From Virgisporangium aurantiacum (GTDB lineage Bacteria > Actinomycetota > Actinomycetes > Mycobacteriales > Micromonosporaceae): a DNA stretch of 64,000 nt. Within the stretch, counting starts at the first letter, position 1. The number at the start of each line of letters is the position of its first letter. The notes beneath the pieces were generated by a model that made no database searches, had not been told where the DNA came from, and saw only the letters and a list, made by a program, of their open reading frames with translations. The stretch is taken from NCBI RefSeq assembly GCF_016863635.1, contig NZ_BOPG01000003.1:349383-413382 (forward strand). The letters are read 5' to 3'. Both the position numbers and the translations under genes were made by a program. Below are positions 1-7,864 of the stretch, piece by piece.

Positions 1-118
1 CGAACTCGAACAGCGTCATGTTGCGGCCGATGGCGCCCAGTCCGCCCAGCGGGGTGACCCGCAGCCCGGTGGCGGGCAGCGGTGGTGGTCCGTCGAGCTC
101 GACGTGTGCCGCCGTCAC
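1..118 (-). CDS. rnj: ribonuclease J, N-terminal fragment (runs off window)
   Basis: Only the first 39 codons lie in the window; the gene continues beyond position 1. The visible residues include LRVTPLGGLGAIGRNM, the conserved opening of the RNase J metallo-beta-lactamase fold (established family knowledge). RNase J is a dual endo-/5'-exoribonuclease of mRNA decay and rRNA processing. The GTG start (118-116) overlaps the dapA stop TGA (117-115) as GTGA, implying translational coupling. The dapA-rnj order matches that known in mycobacteria and streptomycetes. The short leader before the conserved core is normal for this family. Catalytic motifs lie outside the window and cannot be checked. 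Confidence 0.88.
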   Translation of the reverse strand, partial: MTAAHVELDGPPPLPATGLRVTPLGGLGAIGRNMTLFEF

Positions 119-1065
119 CGATCCGCACCCGGGTGCAGATGGGCCATCTGGTCGGCGTCACCGAGAGTCAGCCCGGACGCCGCGCAGTCCTCCCGGATCC
201 GCGCGATCTCCGCCGGGGTCGCCTGGCACAGCGGCAGGCGCACCGGCCCGGCCGGCTTCCCGGCGAGCCGCAGGGCCGCCTTCGTCATGATGACGCCCTG
301 CGTGCGGAAGAACCCGCAGTACGCCGGCAGCAGCTTGTGGTGAAGCGCGAGCGCGCCGGCGACGTCGCCGCTCTCGTACGCCTCGATCATCCGCTTGGTG
401 GGCGGACCGAACAGGTGGGTGGGCACGCCCACCACGCCGACCGCGCCGATCGCCAGCAGCGGCATGGTGACCTTGTCGTCGCCGGAGTAGACGGCGAGGT
501 CGGTGCGGCGGGTGACCCACGCCGTCCCCTCGAAGTCGCCCTTGGCGTCCTTCAGCGCGACGATGCGCGGATGCTCCGCGACCCGGACCAGGGTTTCGGT
601 GGTGATGTCCATGCCGGTGCGACCCGGGATGTCGTAGAGCATCACCGGCAGCCCGGTGGCGTCGGCGGCCTCCGTGAAGTGGTGGATCAGGCCGGCCTGC
701 GGCGGCTTGTTGTAGTACGGGGTCACCACGAGGGTGCCGTGCGCGCCCGCCTTCTCGGCCGCCTTCGCCAGCTCCACCGTGTGGCGGGTGTCGTAGGTAC
801 CCACACCGGCGATCACGAACGCCCGGTCGCCGACCGCCTCGAGGACCGCCCGCAGCACGGTGTCCTTCTCGGCGTCGGTGGTGGTGGCCGACTCACCGGT
901 GGTGCCGTTGATGACCAGGCCGTCGTGGCCCTGCTTGTCGACCAACCAGGTGGCGAGCGTTGCGGCGCCGTCGGCGTCGAGAGAGCCGTCGGCGCGGAAC
1001 GGCGTGACCATCGCGGTGATCAGCCGGCCGAAAGGCCGCCGCGGGTCGGAACTCGTGCGCGTCAT
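115..1065 (-). CDS. dapA: 4-hydroxy-tetrahydrodipicolinate synthase
   Basis: Encodes 316 aa, about normal for DapA. It condenses pyruvate with aspartate semialdehyde at the entry to the lysine/diaminopimelate branch in the cytoplasm. The Schiff-base lysine is K172 in VALKDAKG; the pyruvate-binding GTTGE motif is at residues 54-58 and the YYNKP motif with the catalytic tyrosines at about 117-121. It sits 35 nt downstream of thyX and overlaps the start of rnj by GTGA, so thyX-dapA-rnj looks like one transcription unit. dapB of the same pathway is at 9954-10703, about 9 kb away, in the same orientation. Confidence 0.97.
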   Translation of the reverse strand: MTRTSSDPRRPFGRLITAMVTPFRADGSLDADGAATLATWLVDKQGHDGLVINGTTGESATTTDAEKDTVLRAVLEAVGDRAFVIAGVGTYDTRHTVELAKAAEKAGAHGTLVVTPYYNKPPQAGLIHHFTEAADATGLPVMLYDIPGRTGMDITTETLVRVAEHPRIVALKDAKGDFEGTAWVTRRTDLAVYSGDDKVTMPLLAIGAVGVVGVPTHLFGPPTKRMIEAYESGDVAGALALHHKLLPAYCGFFRTQGVIMTKAALRLAGKPAGPVRLPLCQATPAEIARIREDCAASGLTLGDADQMAHLHPGADR

Positions 1066-1100
1066 ACAGACAACCTATCGCCCGCCGATAGCGGTTACGG

Positions 1101-1853
1101 TCACGACTCCCAGGCGAAGGCGCTGGCCGCGATCTCGGTGCCGTCGGCGAGGGTGGATATCGTGAAGTCGGCGAACACGTTTCCGGCGACCTTCTGCAGT
1201 TGCCGCAACGTTTCCACCGCCAGCGCCCGGATCTCGACATCGGCGTGCTCGGTGGCCCGCATCGCGATGAAGTGCCGCCACGCACGGTAATTTCCGGTGA
1301 CGACGATGCGCGTCTCGGTCGCGTTCGGCAACACGGCACGGGCGGCCTGGCGGGCCTGCTTGCGACGCAGCGTGGCGCTGCCCGCGCCGGCGAACTTCTC
1401 CTCCAGCTTCGCGAGCAGGTCGGTGTACGCGTCGACGCTGGCCTGGGTCGCCTGCACGAACAGCTCGTGCAGCTCCGGGTCGGCCGCGATCACGTCGGGC
1501 TCGACCATCGCGGCGTCGCGCTCGGGCACGTACCGCTGCGACAGCTGCGAGTACGAGAAGTGCCGGTGCCGGATCAGCTCGTGCGTGAGCGAGCGGGAGA
1601 TGCCGGAGATGTAGAAGCTGACGGTGCCGTGCTCGAGCACCGACAGGTGCCCGACCTCCAGGATGTGCTTGAGGTACCCGGCGTTCGTGGCCGTCGCCGG
1701 GTTCGGCTTGTTCCACGACTGGTAGCAGGCGCGGCCGGCGAACTCGGCGAGCGCCTCGCCACCCTCGGCGTCGGTCGTCCAGGGGACGTCTTCCGGCGGC
1801 GCGAAGTGCGTCCATCCGATCATCTGAACCTTGGGGGGCACGATCTCTGGCAT
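1101..1853 (-). CDS. thyX: flavin-dependent thymidylate synthase ThyX
   Basis: Encodes 250 aa. ThyX makes dTMP from dUMP using FAD, NADPH and methylene-tetrahydrofolate, and is unrelated to ThyA. The signature RHRx7S is intact as R95-H96-R97 ... S105, followed by QRY. Length and C-terminal region ([14 protein letters not shown]) fit the family. It is followed by dapA and rnj on the same strand, a conserved actinobacterial order. The gene upstream (stop at 1896) is only 42 nt away, so part of its transcription may come from there. No thyA is present in the window. Confidence 0.97.
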   Translation of the reverse strand: MPEIVPPKVQMIGWTHFAPPEDVPWTTDAEGGEALAEFAGRACYQSWNKPNPATATNAGYLKHILEVGHLSVLEHGTVSFYISGISRSLTHELIRHRHFSYSQLSQRYVPERDAAMVEPDVIAADPELHELFVQATQASVDAYTDLLAKLEEKFAGAGSATLRRKQARQAARAVLPNATETRIVVTGNYRAWRHFIAMRATEHADVEIRALAVETLRQLQKVAGNVFADFTISTLADGTEIAASAFAWES

Positions 1854-1895
1854 GGCGTCACTCTAACCAACCGGCGACCCGTCGCTGAGCAGGTG

Positions 1896-3857
1896 CTACG
1901 GGCGCAACACTTCCAGCTGCAGGTCGGGCTTGAGCCGCCTGATCTCGTCGACCACGGGGTCCGACTTCGGCGACAGGACGATGAGGCGGATCGGCACACC
2001 CGGACGGGCCAGCGAATCGGCGATGTTCTGCGTCTCGTCGCTGAACAGGCCCGCGCCGTAGTACATGACCTTGTCGGTGGTGCCGGAGGTCCGCTGGAGC
2101 ATCGAGAAGAACAGCGAGCTGGTGTACGTCACGTAGAAGTTGTCGGAGAGCACGATCGTCGTGGCGCCCGGGGTGGGCGGGTACTTGCGGTTGAGGTCCA
2201 TGAGCGTCTTCGCCCACGGCCCGGCCGTGGTCTTCGGCGCACCGGAGTGCCACAGCCGGGCATGCTTCTCGGCCGTTCCCGGCCGCGACGGCATGTCGTC
2301 GAGAACCACACCGGCACCGACCGCGATCGCGGCCGACACGAGGACCGCCGGCACCGAGGCCGCGATCAGCTGCCGTCCCCGGAGCCGGGCCGTGTGCCTG
2401 CCGACGACCAGGGCGACGGCCCCGAGGCCGACCAGCGCCACGATCAGAACGGAGTGCAGCGCCTTCTCGAAGTAGTAGGGCGACTTACCGCCCGTGGCGG
2501 CAACGTATGCCCGCAGGGCGATGGGCAACGCGAGCACGGCGCCCATGAACAGGACGTACGACCGCCACACCCGCAGCCGCCGGACCAGCATCAGGAGGGC
2601 GGCGGCCAGCACCAGGCCGAGCGTCAGCAGCATCGCGCGGCTCGCCGCGGACACCGGACCCGGCGCTGAGATGAGGGCGCCGTGCCGGCCGTAGAGCGTG
2701 CCGAGGGTGATCGGCACGATGGCCAGCCCGCCGGCGACGACGCCCACGACGAGCGCGAACACCAGATGCGGACGCACCAGCCGGCGCCGGTAGAGCAGCC
2801 ACCCGCCGGCGGCCAGCGCGGCGGAGGGAAGGAACAACTCGTAGCTGAACCCGATTCCGACCAACAGCGCGCCGATCAGCACCATCTGCTCACGCGGCCG
2901 CGACGGGCGCCGGACGATCACGGCGGCGAGGAGCGCCAGCAGGGCCAACCCGAAGATCTCGCTCGGGAAGCCGAAGATCACCATGACCGGGATGTCGCTG
3001 TAGATGAGCTCGGTGCCGAGGAACGCGATCAGCGGCAGCCGCCAGGGGCCGAGCAGCGGGCCGGCGATCCATTGGGCGGCCCAGATGATCGCCAGCGCGA
3101 GGAAACCGTATGCGGCCAGGAAGAACCAGACGAAGTGGTCCATGGAGCTGACCATGTCGCCGGTACCGGACGACGAGCGGACGAAGCTGTCGAGGACGCC
3201 CGCGCTCAGGTGCCACCCGGACGGGTAGTAGCGGAGCAGTTCGAAGAGGTCGGGCACGTCCTGCGGCGTCTGCCAGTACGCGAATCCGCCGATCCGGCGC
3301 AGCGTGTCGAAGATCGAGACGTGCCGGGAGACGTCCTCTCCACCGGCTACCAGCATCGCGAGCCGGCCGGTGGAATCGGTGCGGATGTACGGTATCGCCA
3401 CGTACGCGGCGACACCCAGGGCCGCCACCACGGTGATGCCGTCGGTGAGCGCGGGGCGGGGCAGCCGCGGCCGGCGGCCGGTGAGCACGCTGATCGCGCC
3501 GAGCACCGTCAACCCGGTGCCGGCGATCGGGATCGGCTGGAACCCGAACGGCCACGCGGTGAAGAGCAGGCCGGCCGCGCACAACGTGCCGATCAGCAGG
3601 GCGGACGCCAGCATGAGCCGGTCGAGCAGGGTGCGCCCGCCGCGCAGCAGGCTCGCGGTGGTGACCAGGACCAGCGGGGGCAGCAGCCAGTCCACCGACA
3701 GCAGGTGGGTGACGACCGGAAGCAACCACGCGACGGCGAGCCAGGCACCGACGTGCCGCACGTCGATCCGTCGGCCCTTCGGCGACTCCTGCACGTCGGT
3801 TGCGACCTCCGGCGGTCCATCGACCGGTGACCCGACCTGCCGTGACGTAGTCGTCAA
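1896..3857 (-). CDS. polytopic membrane protein, GT-C-like glycosyltransferase candidate
   Basis: Encodes 653 aa with about a dozen hydrophobic segments between residues 40 and 515, then a soluble C-terminal domain of about 120 residues that should face outside. This layout resembles actinobacterial GT-C arabinofuranosyl-/mannosyltransferases that use lipid-linked sugars, but I cannot point to a confirmed catalytic motif. The loop after the early helices carries acidic and aromatic residues (GGEDVSRHV, YYPSGWH) that could be the active-site loop. A TTG start is chosen because AAGGAAGG lies just upstream at a suitable distance. Its function is inferred from topology only; an uncharacterised membrane protein is the alternative. 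Confidence 0.6.
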   Translation of the reverse strand: MTTTSRQVGSPVDGPPEVATDVQESPKGRRIDVRHVGAWLAVAWLLPVVTHLLSVDWLLPPLVLVTTASLLRGGRTLLDRLMLASALLIGTLCAAGLLFTAWPFGFQPIPIAGTGLTVLGAISVLTGRRPRLPRPALTDGITVVAALGVAAYVAIPYIRTDSTGRLAMLVAGGEDVSRHVSIFDTLRRIGGFAYWQTPQDVPDLFELLRYYPSGWHLSAGVLDSFVRSSSGTGDMVSSMDHFVWFFLAAYGFLALAIIWAAQWIAGPLLGPWRLPLIAFLGTELIYSDIPVMVIFGFPSEIFGLALLALLAAVIVRRPSRPREQMVLIGALLVGIGFSYELFLPSAALAAGGWLLYRRRLVRPHLVFALVVGVVAGGLAIVPITLGTLYGRHGALISAPGPVSAASRAMLLTLGLVLAAALLMLVRRLRVWRSYVLFMGAVLALPIALRAYVAATGGKSPYYFEKALHSVLIVALVGLGAVALVVGRHTARLRGRQLIAASVPAVLVSAAIAVGAGVVLDDMPSRPGTAEKHARLWHSGAPKTTAGPWAKTLMDLNRKYPPTPGATTIVLSDNFYVTYTSSLFFSMLQRTSGTTDKVMYYGAGLFSDETQNIADSLARPGVPIRLIVLSPKSDPVVDEIRRLKPDLQLEVLRP

Positions 3858-3993
3858 CTGAACCTTCCTTCGCCCGGATGAGTCCCGTCAACGGCCAACG
3901 GTCCAAAGCCAGTACGGGGTCGCAGTTCGCGGATACCGTACACCCCGCGCGCGGGCGCGATCGGCCGCTCCCGGTGCCATGTAGCGTGACCCG

Positions 3994-4461
3994 GTGCAGC
4001 GCCAGATCATCCACCCGTTCTCCCGGGACGAATTCGACGCCATCTACGCGCGGGTGCCACGGCTGACCGTCGAGGTCCTGCTGGAGCTACCCGACGGGCT
4101 GGTGCTGGTCCGCCGCGACATCGAGCCGTGCGCCGGGCAATGGCACATTCCGGGCGGCACGGTCCATTTCGGCGAGTCGATGGTTGCGGCCGTCCGCCGG
4201 GTCGCGGCGGTCGAGCTCGGCCTCGATGTGACGCCGGGAGAGCTGGTCGGCTACATCGAGTACCCGCAGATGCACGCGAACGGCTACCCCGGCTGGCCGG
4301 TGGGGATGGCGTTCACCGCCACGCGTGTCGGCGGCGACCTCCACGGCAGCGACATGGGCGCCGAGGTCGCCTGTTTCCGCCCCGAGCCCGCTTCCGTCCC
4401 CGACGACATCATCGCCGAGCAGGGCATATTCCTCCGGCAGTGGTTCGCGCAGCGCGGCTGA
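3994..4461 (+). CDS. Nudix hydrolase, GDP-mannose mannosyl hydrolase-like
   Basis: Encodes 155 aa. The Nudix segment runs from G55 to L77 (G55-x5-E61-x7-R69-V70 ... E74-L-G76-L). Two positions that are Glu in the canonical REUxEE box are Val (V70, V73). E. coli GDP-mannose mannosyl hydrolase (NudD/WcaH) has the same kind of altered box (established knowledge), and overall length fits that subgroup, which hydrolyses GDP-hexoses by attack at the sugar. The GTG start follows a TAGCGT box (3982-3987) by 6 nt with no Shine-Dalgarno sequence, suggesting a leaderless mRNA. It diverges from the membrane protein gene at 1896-3857. Substrate is inferred. Confidence 0.78.
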   Translation: MQRQIIHPFSRDEFDAIYARVPRLTVEVLLELPDGLVLVRRDIEPCAGQWHIPGGTVHFGESMVAAVRRVAAVELGLDVTPGELVGYIEYPQMHANGYPGWPVGMAFTATRVGGDLHGSDMGAEVACFRPEPASVPDDIIAEQGIFLRQWFAQRG

Positions 4462-4473
4462 CATCATTTCGAC

Positions 4474-4509
4474 TTGACGCGACGTCACCATGACGCCATG
4501 ATGGTGTCA
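4474..4509 (+). promoter_or_regulatory. leaderless promoter overlaid with an 8-bp-periodic operator
   Basis: A -35 box TTGACG (4474-4479), a 17-bp spacer and a -10-like box CATGAT (4497-4502) place the transcription start at about 4509, the A of the ATG. On top of it lie alternating half-sites TGACG (4475), CGTCA (4483) and TGACG (4491), each exactly 8 bp apart, and a near-perfect palindrome TGACGCCATGATGGTGTCA (4491-4509). The encoded product has a ribbon-helix-helix domain, so autorepression is the natural inference. Confidence 0.72.
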
Positions 4510-5060
4510 TGGACCTCACGCCGTACCTGGAATCGCTTCGCCGCGATCTCGCTGCCGCGGCCGCACCCGCGGGTGAAGCGGCGGCCCGCAGCGCCGAACT
4601 GCTGTCGTCCGCGTTGGAGTCGGCGGCCCGGCTGAGCCTGCTCGAGGCGCTGTCCGACGCCGCGGCGGAGATCACCACGAAGCTCGACGGGTCGAGTGTC
4701 GAGGTACGGCTCCGCGGTCGCGACGCCGAACTGGTGGTCACCGACGGCGCGCCGGCACAGAGCTCGGCGCCACCGCCGCCACTCGCCGACAGCGGCGGCG
4801 ACGTCGCCCGCATCACCCTCCGGTTGCCGGAGGTGCTCAAGGAACAGGCCGAACGCGCGGCCACCGAGGAGGGCATCTCGGTGAACGCCTGGCTGGTTCG
4901 CGCGGTCGCCGCTGCCCTCCAGGGCTACGGCGGCTGGCCCGGCCCGCCCGGTGCGCCGCCGCCCCCTGGCCCGCCGATGCCACCCGGTCCCGGGTTCTTT
5001 CCCGGTCCGGGCGGTCGCGGCCGGCGGCCCCGTCGGATGACGGGCTTCGCACAGGCCTGA
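4509..5060 (+). CDS. ribbon-helix-helix (Arc/HicB-type) DNA-binding protein
   Basis: Encodes 183 aa. Residues 101-137 (ITLRLPEVLKEQAER ... GISVNAWLVRAVAAAL) form a typical RHH fold: a beta strand, then two helices with the turn before 'SVNAWL'. Residues 1-60 are helical and Ala-rich, 60-80 a beta-rich segment; residues 141-183 form a Pro/Gly tail ending in an RGRRPRR basic patch. The ATG at 4509 sits at the predicted transcription start and inside an operator array, so it is probably leaderless and self-regulated. The DUF4097 gene follows 78 nt downstream with its own strong ribosome-binding site. HicB-type antitoxins share this domain, but no HicA toxin is adjacent, so a plain transcription regulator is more likely. 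Confidence 0.78.
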   Translation: MDLTPYLESLRRDLAAAAAPAGEAAARSAELLSSALESAARLSLLEALSDAAAEITTKLDGSSVEVRLRGRDAELVVTDGAPAQSSAPPPPLADSGGDVARITLRLPEVLKEQAERAATEEGISVNAWLVRAVAAALQGYGGWPGPPGAPPPPGPPMPPGPGFFPGPGGRGRRPRRMTGFAQA

Positions 5061-5138
5061 GGTCCCACGGCGTTTGTTTCCAGGCCGTCGGCGCGCTCCG
5101 GCGTGACGGCCCGACTTTCCGACCCCGAAGGAGCAACC

Positions 5139-5963
5139 ATGCACGAGTTCCAGACCAAGGGCCCGATCGCGCTCTCGCTGCGGCTGAGCGGCGGCGCCGC
5201 CACCGTGACGGCCGAGGAGCGCGACACCGCCGTCGTCACGGTCGAGCCCAACGACAACTCCGAAGCGTCTCGGAAGCAGGCCGAAGAAACCCGGGTCGCG
5301 CTGGAGGGCGACCGGCTGATCATCCACACGCCCGAGGGCGGCTGGATCTGGCGGCGGGGCAGCGTACGGGTCACCGCGCAGGTGCCCGTCGACAGCGCCT
5401 TCCAGTGCACCGTCGCGTCGGCCGACGCGATCCTGGGCGGGCGCTGGCGGGAGGGCAACGCCAACAGCGCGTCCGGCGACCTGGAGATCGGCGCGGTCAC
5501 CGGGAGCCTCTCGGTGGTCACCGCCAGCGGCGACGTGCGCATCGAGGCGGTCGGCCGCGACCTGAACGTGAAGAGCGCGTCGGGCGACGTCGAGATCGGC
5601 TCGATCGGCGGCGACGCGTCACTCACCAGCGCCAGCGGTGACCTGACCGTTCACGACACCGGCGGTTCGGCCACGGCGCGCACCGCGTCGGGCGACATCG
5701 AGCTGTCGCGGGCCCGCACCGGCGAGGTCCGGGCTCAGACCGCGTCGGGCGACGTGCAGATCTCGGTGCTGCCCGGCACCGGCGTCTACATGGACGTGAA
5801 CACGCTGTCCGGCGGCACCCACAGCGACCTCCACGTGGGCGACGCCCCGTCGCCGACCGGCACGTCGAAGACCACGCTGTCGGTGCGGGTGCACACGGCG
5901 AGCGGCGACGTGTCGGTGCTACGCGCCCACGCGGCGAACGGCGATGCCCAAATGACCGCGTAG
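5139..5963 (+). CDS. DUF4097 family beta-helix protein
   Basis: Encodes 274 aa from the ATG at 5139, chosen because AAGGAG lies 5 nt upstream; an upstream in-frame start at 5103 has no such site. The central region (about residues 115-225) is built from repeats of the form (S/T)ASGD(L/V/I), for example SASGDLEIG, SASGDVEIG and TASGDIELS, typical of the DUF4097 right-handed beta-helix fold. No signal peptide or membrane segment is visible, so it is likely cytoplasmic. Function is unknown; related proteins often sit beside small regulators or membrane proteins. It is the second gene after the RHH regulator and converges with the DUF2752 gene, stops being 1 nt apart. Confidence 0.82.
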   Translation: MHEFQTKGPIALSLRLSGGAATVTAEERDTAVVTVEPNDNSEASRKQAEETRVALEGDRLIIHTPEGGWIWRRGSVRVTAQVPVDSAFQCTVASADAILGGRWREGNANSASGDLEIGAVTGSLSVVTASGDVRIEAVGRDLNVKSASGDVEIGSIGGDASLTSASGDLTVHDTGGSATARTASGDIELSRARTGEVRAQTASGDVQISVLPGTGVYMDVNTLSGGTHSDLHVGDAPSPTGTSKTTLSVRVHTASGDVSVLRAHAANGDAQMTA

Positions 5964-5964
5964 G

Positions 5965-6552
5965 TCAGACGTAGAACCAGTTGAACGGCTCGAACGGCAG
6001 GTTGCGCAGCACCGAGAACGCGGCCCACACGGCCAGCGCGATGCCGAGGGCCCGGAACGACAGGCGCAGCTTCGGCAGTTGCTTGTTGAAGAGCGCGCCG
6101 GCCGCCCAGGTCGCGTACGCGTAGAGCAGGAACGGCAGCGCGAACACGAACAGCAAGTGGTGCTGCGCGGCGGCCGCGACGTCGCCGTGCAGCAGGTACC
6201 AGGCGGCCCGGGTGCCCCCGCAGCCGGGGCAGTCGAACCCGGTGGTGAGCCGCACCAGGCAGCTCGGCATGTCGCCGGCCCCGCCGTCGGTGGGATTGCT
6301 CCACAGCACGTACGCCGACGCGGCGGCGCAGCACCCGGCCAGCACCACCGGCGCGATCCACTTCGGCGTGCGCCGGTTCACCTTCCCGAAGAACGCGGTG
6401 ACCTTGTCGGGCTCGGCGTAGTACGCCTGGTACGGCCCGTACGGGCTGCCGGGCTGACCCGCGGGCGGGTAGGCGGGAGCCTCGATCGGAGCGCTGCCGA
6501 TGTTCTCGGGTGCCGCCGGAGCGGGCGGAACTGCGGAGGTCACGGCATTCAC
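5965..6552 (-). CDS. DUF2752 membrane protein
   Basis: Encodes 195 aa. An N-terminal Pro/Ala-rich cytoplasmic stretch (1-65) precedes about four hydrophobic segments. The DUF2752 hallmark FDCPGCGGTRA, with two Cys of a CPxCG motif, lies after the first membrane segment. The GTG start (6552-6550) overlaps the stop of the upstream YcaQ-like gene as GTGA, so the two are translationally coupled. Function of the family is not known; the conserved cysteines suggest metal or redox chemistry at the membrane, which is inference. Confidence 0.85.
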   Translation of the reverse strand: MNAVTSAVPPAPAAPENIGSAPIEAPAYPPAGQPGSPYGPYQAYYAEPDKVTAFFGKVNRRTPKWIAPVVLAGCCAAASAYVLWSNPTDGGAGDMPSCLVRLTTGFDCPGCGGTRAAWYLLHGDVAAAAQHHLLFVFALPFLLYAYATWAAGALFNKQLPKLRLSFRALGIALAVWAAFSVLRNLPFEPFNWFYV

Positions 6553-7793
6553 GGTACACGGATCTCGGTACCGGGTTGAGCCGCCAACGCGCGGTCGAGA
6601 TCTGCGGCGAGGTCGCCGGCCACCGGGGTCTCGACGGCGGACAGGCCGAGCCAGCCGGCCAGCCGGCGCAGTTCGGCGGCGAGGGCCTCGGCGACCGCAC
6701 CGGGTGACGGGTCGGTGCGGGCCGTCGCCGGTTCCAGCCAGGCGGCCGGCACCCGCAGCACGCCGGCCTTGCGGTCGGCCTTCAGGTCGACGCGCGCGGC
6801 GAACCGGTCGCCCAGGAGGAACGGGAGCACGTAGTACCCGTGCACCCGCTGCGGCGCCGGCACGTAGATCTCGATGCGGTAGGTGAACCCGAACAGCCGC
6901 TCGACCCGGTTGCGCTCCCAGATCAACGGATCGAACGGGCTGAGCAGCGTGGCCGTCGTGACCCGGCGCGGGATCTTCGCCGCCTCGTGCAGGTAGGCCG
7001 GCGCCTTCCAGCCCTCCACCCGCACCGGGCGCAGTTCGCCGGCCTCCACCAGTTCGGCGACCGCCGTGCGGGCGGCGGCCAGCGGCAGGCGGAAGTAGTC
7101 ACGCAGTTCCGGCTCGGCCGCCACGCCCAAACTGGCCGCCGCGCTGCGCACCAGGTCGCGGAACGCCTCGTCGTCGGAGGGCGTGGGCGCGTTGAGCACC
7201 GCCGCCGGCAACACCCGCTCGGTGACGTCGTACAGCCGGGCCCACGCCGAGTTGCGCGACGCGGCGGCGACCTCACCCGCGAAGAACAGGTACTCCAGGG
7301 CGGTCTTGACCTCGTTCCAGTTCCAGCCCCAGCCGAAGGGCTTCACCCGCTGGGTCGGGTCTTCGATCTCCGCGGCCGCGATCGGGCCGCGTTCGCGGAC
7401 CTCCTCGAGCACCCGCTTGATCAGCTCCGGCTTCTCCTTCGCCAACCGCGCCGGCGGCCCCCACGAGTGCCCGCGCGCCATCCGCCACCGCATCACCGGA
7501 TGCAGCGCGACCGGCAGCAGCGACGCCTCGTGCCCCCAGTACTCGAACAACTCGCGCGGTGCCCGGTAGGCCGCCCGATCGAGGAGCGCGACGGGATACG
7601 GCCCGAGCCGGCTGTAGAGCGGCATGTAGTGCGCCCGCATGAGGACGCTCACCGAGTCCATCTGCAGCAGCCCCACGCGCCGCAGCACCCGGCGCAGGTG
7701 CCGCACGTCGGGCACCCCGCCGGGAGCCGGATCGGTGAACCCTTGCGCGGCCAGGGCGATACGGCGGGCCTGCCGTAGAGAGATCGTGTCCAT
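6549..7793 (-). CDS. YcaQ-type winged-helix DNA glycosylase (HTH_42)
   Basis: Encodes 414 aa, standard for the YcaQ/COG3214 family. The segment GLLQMDSVSVL places Q44-M45-D46 at the QxD active-site position of YcaQ-type enzymes, which unhook DNA interstrand crosslinks (AlkZ relatives carry QxQ; established knowledge). Further family blocks are FEYWGHEASLLP, GPPARLAKEK, SPFDPLIWERNR and GYYVLPFLLGDR. The product is expected to act on alkylated or crosslinked DNA in the cytoplasm. It overlaps the DUF2752 gene by GTGA; the reason for that pairing is unclear. Assignment to the family is firm, the exact lesion is inferred. Confidence 0.85.
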   Translation of the reverse strand: MDTISLRQARRIALAAQGFTDPAPGGVPDVRHLRRVLRRVGLLQMDSVSVLMRAHYMPLYSRLGPYPVALLDRAAYRAPRELFEYWGHEASLLPVALHPVMRWRMARGHSWGPPARLAKEKPELIKRVLEEVRERGPIAAAEIEDPTQRVKPFGWGWNWNEVKTALEYLFFAGEVAAASRNSAWARLYDVTERVLPAAVLNAPTPSDDEAFRDLVRSAAASLGVAAEPELRDYFRLPLAAARTAVAELVEAGELRPVRVEGWKAPAYLHEAAKIPRRVTTATLLSPFDPLIWERNRVERLFGFTYRIEIYVPAPQRVHGYYVLPFLLGDRFAARVDLKADRKAGVLRVPAAWLEPATARTDPSPGAVAEALAAELRRLAGWLGLSAVETPVAGDLAADLDRALAAQPGTEIRVP

Positions 7794-7864
7794 CGCGAAA
7801 CACCTTATGACCCGGGTACGACAATTCCCCGGGTCACAAGGTCACGATGACTGTGCCTCGACCG

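Noticed and set aside
82..1290. 402-residue plus-strand open frame opposite dapA and thyX
   Set aside because: Arg/Gly/Val-rich shadow of the real minus-strand genes; no motif, no ribosome-binding site.
4509..5963. HicA/HicB-type toxin-antitoxin pair
   Set aside because: The RHH domain resembles HicB-type antitoxins, but the partner is a 274-residue DUF4097 beta-helix protein, not a HicA or other known toxin.
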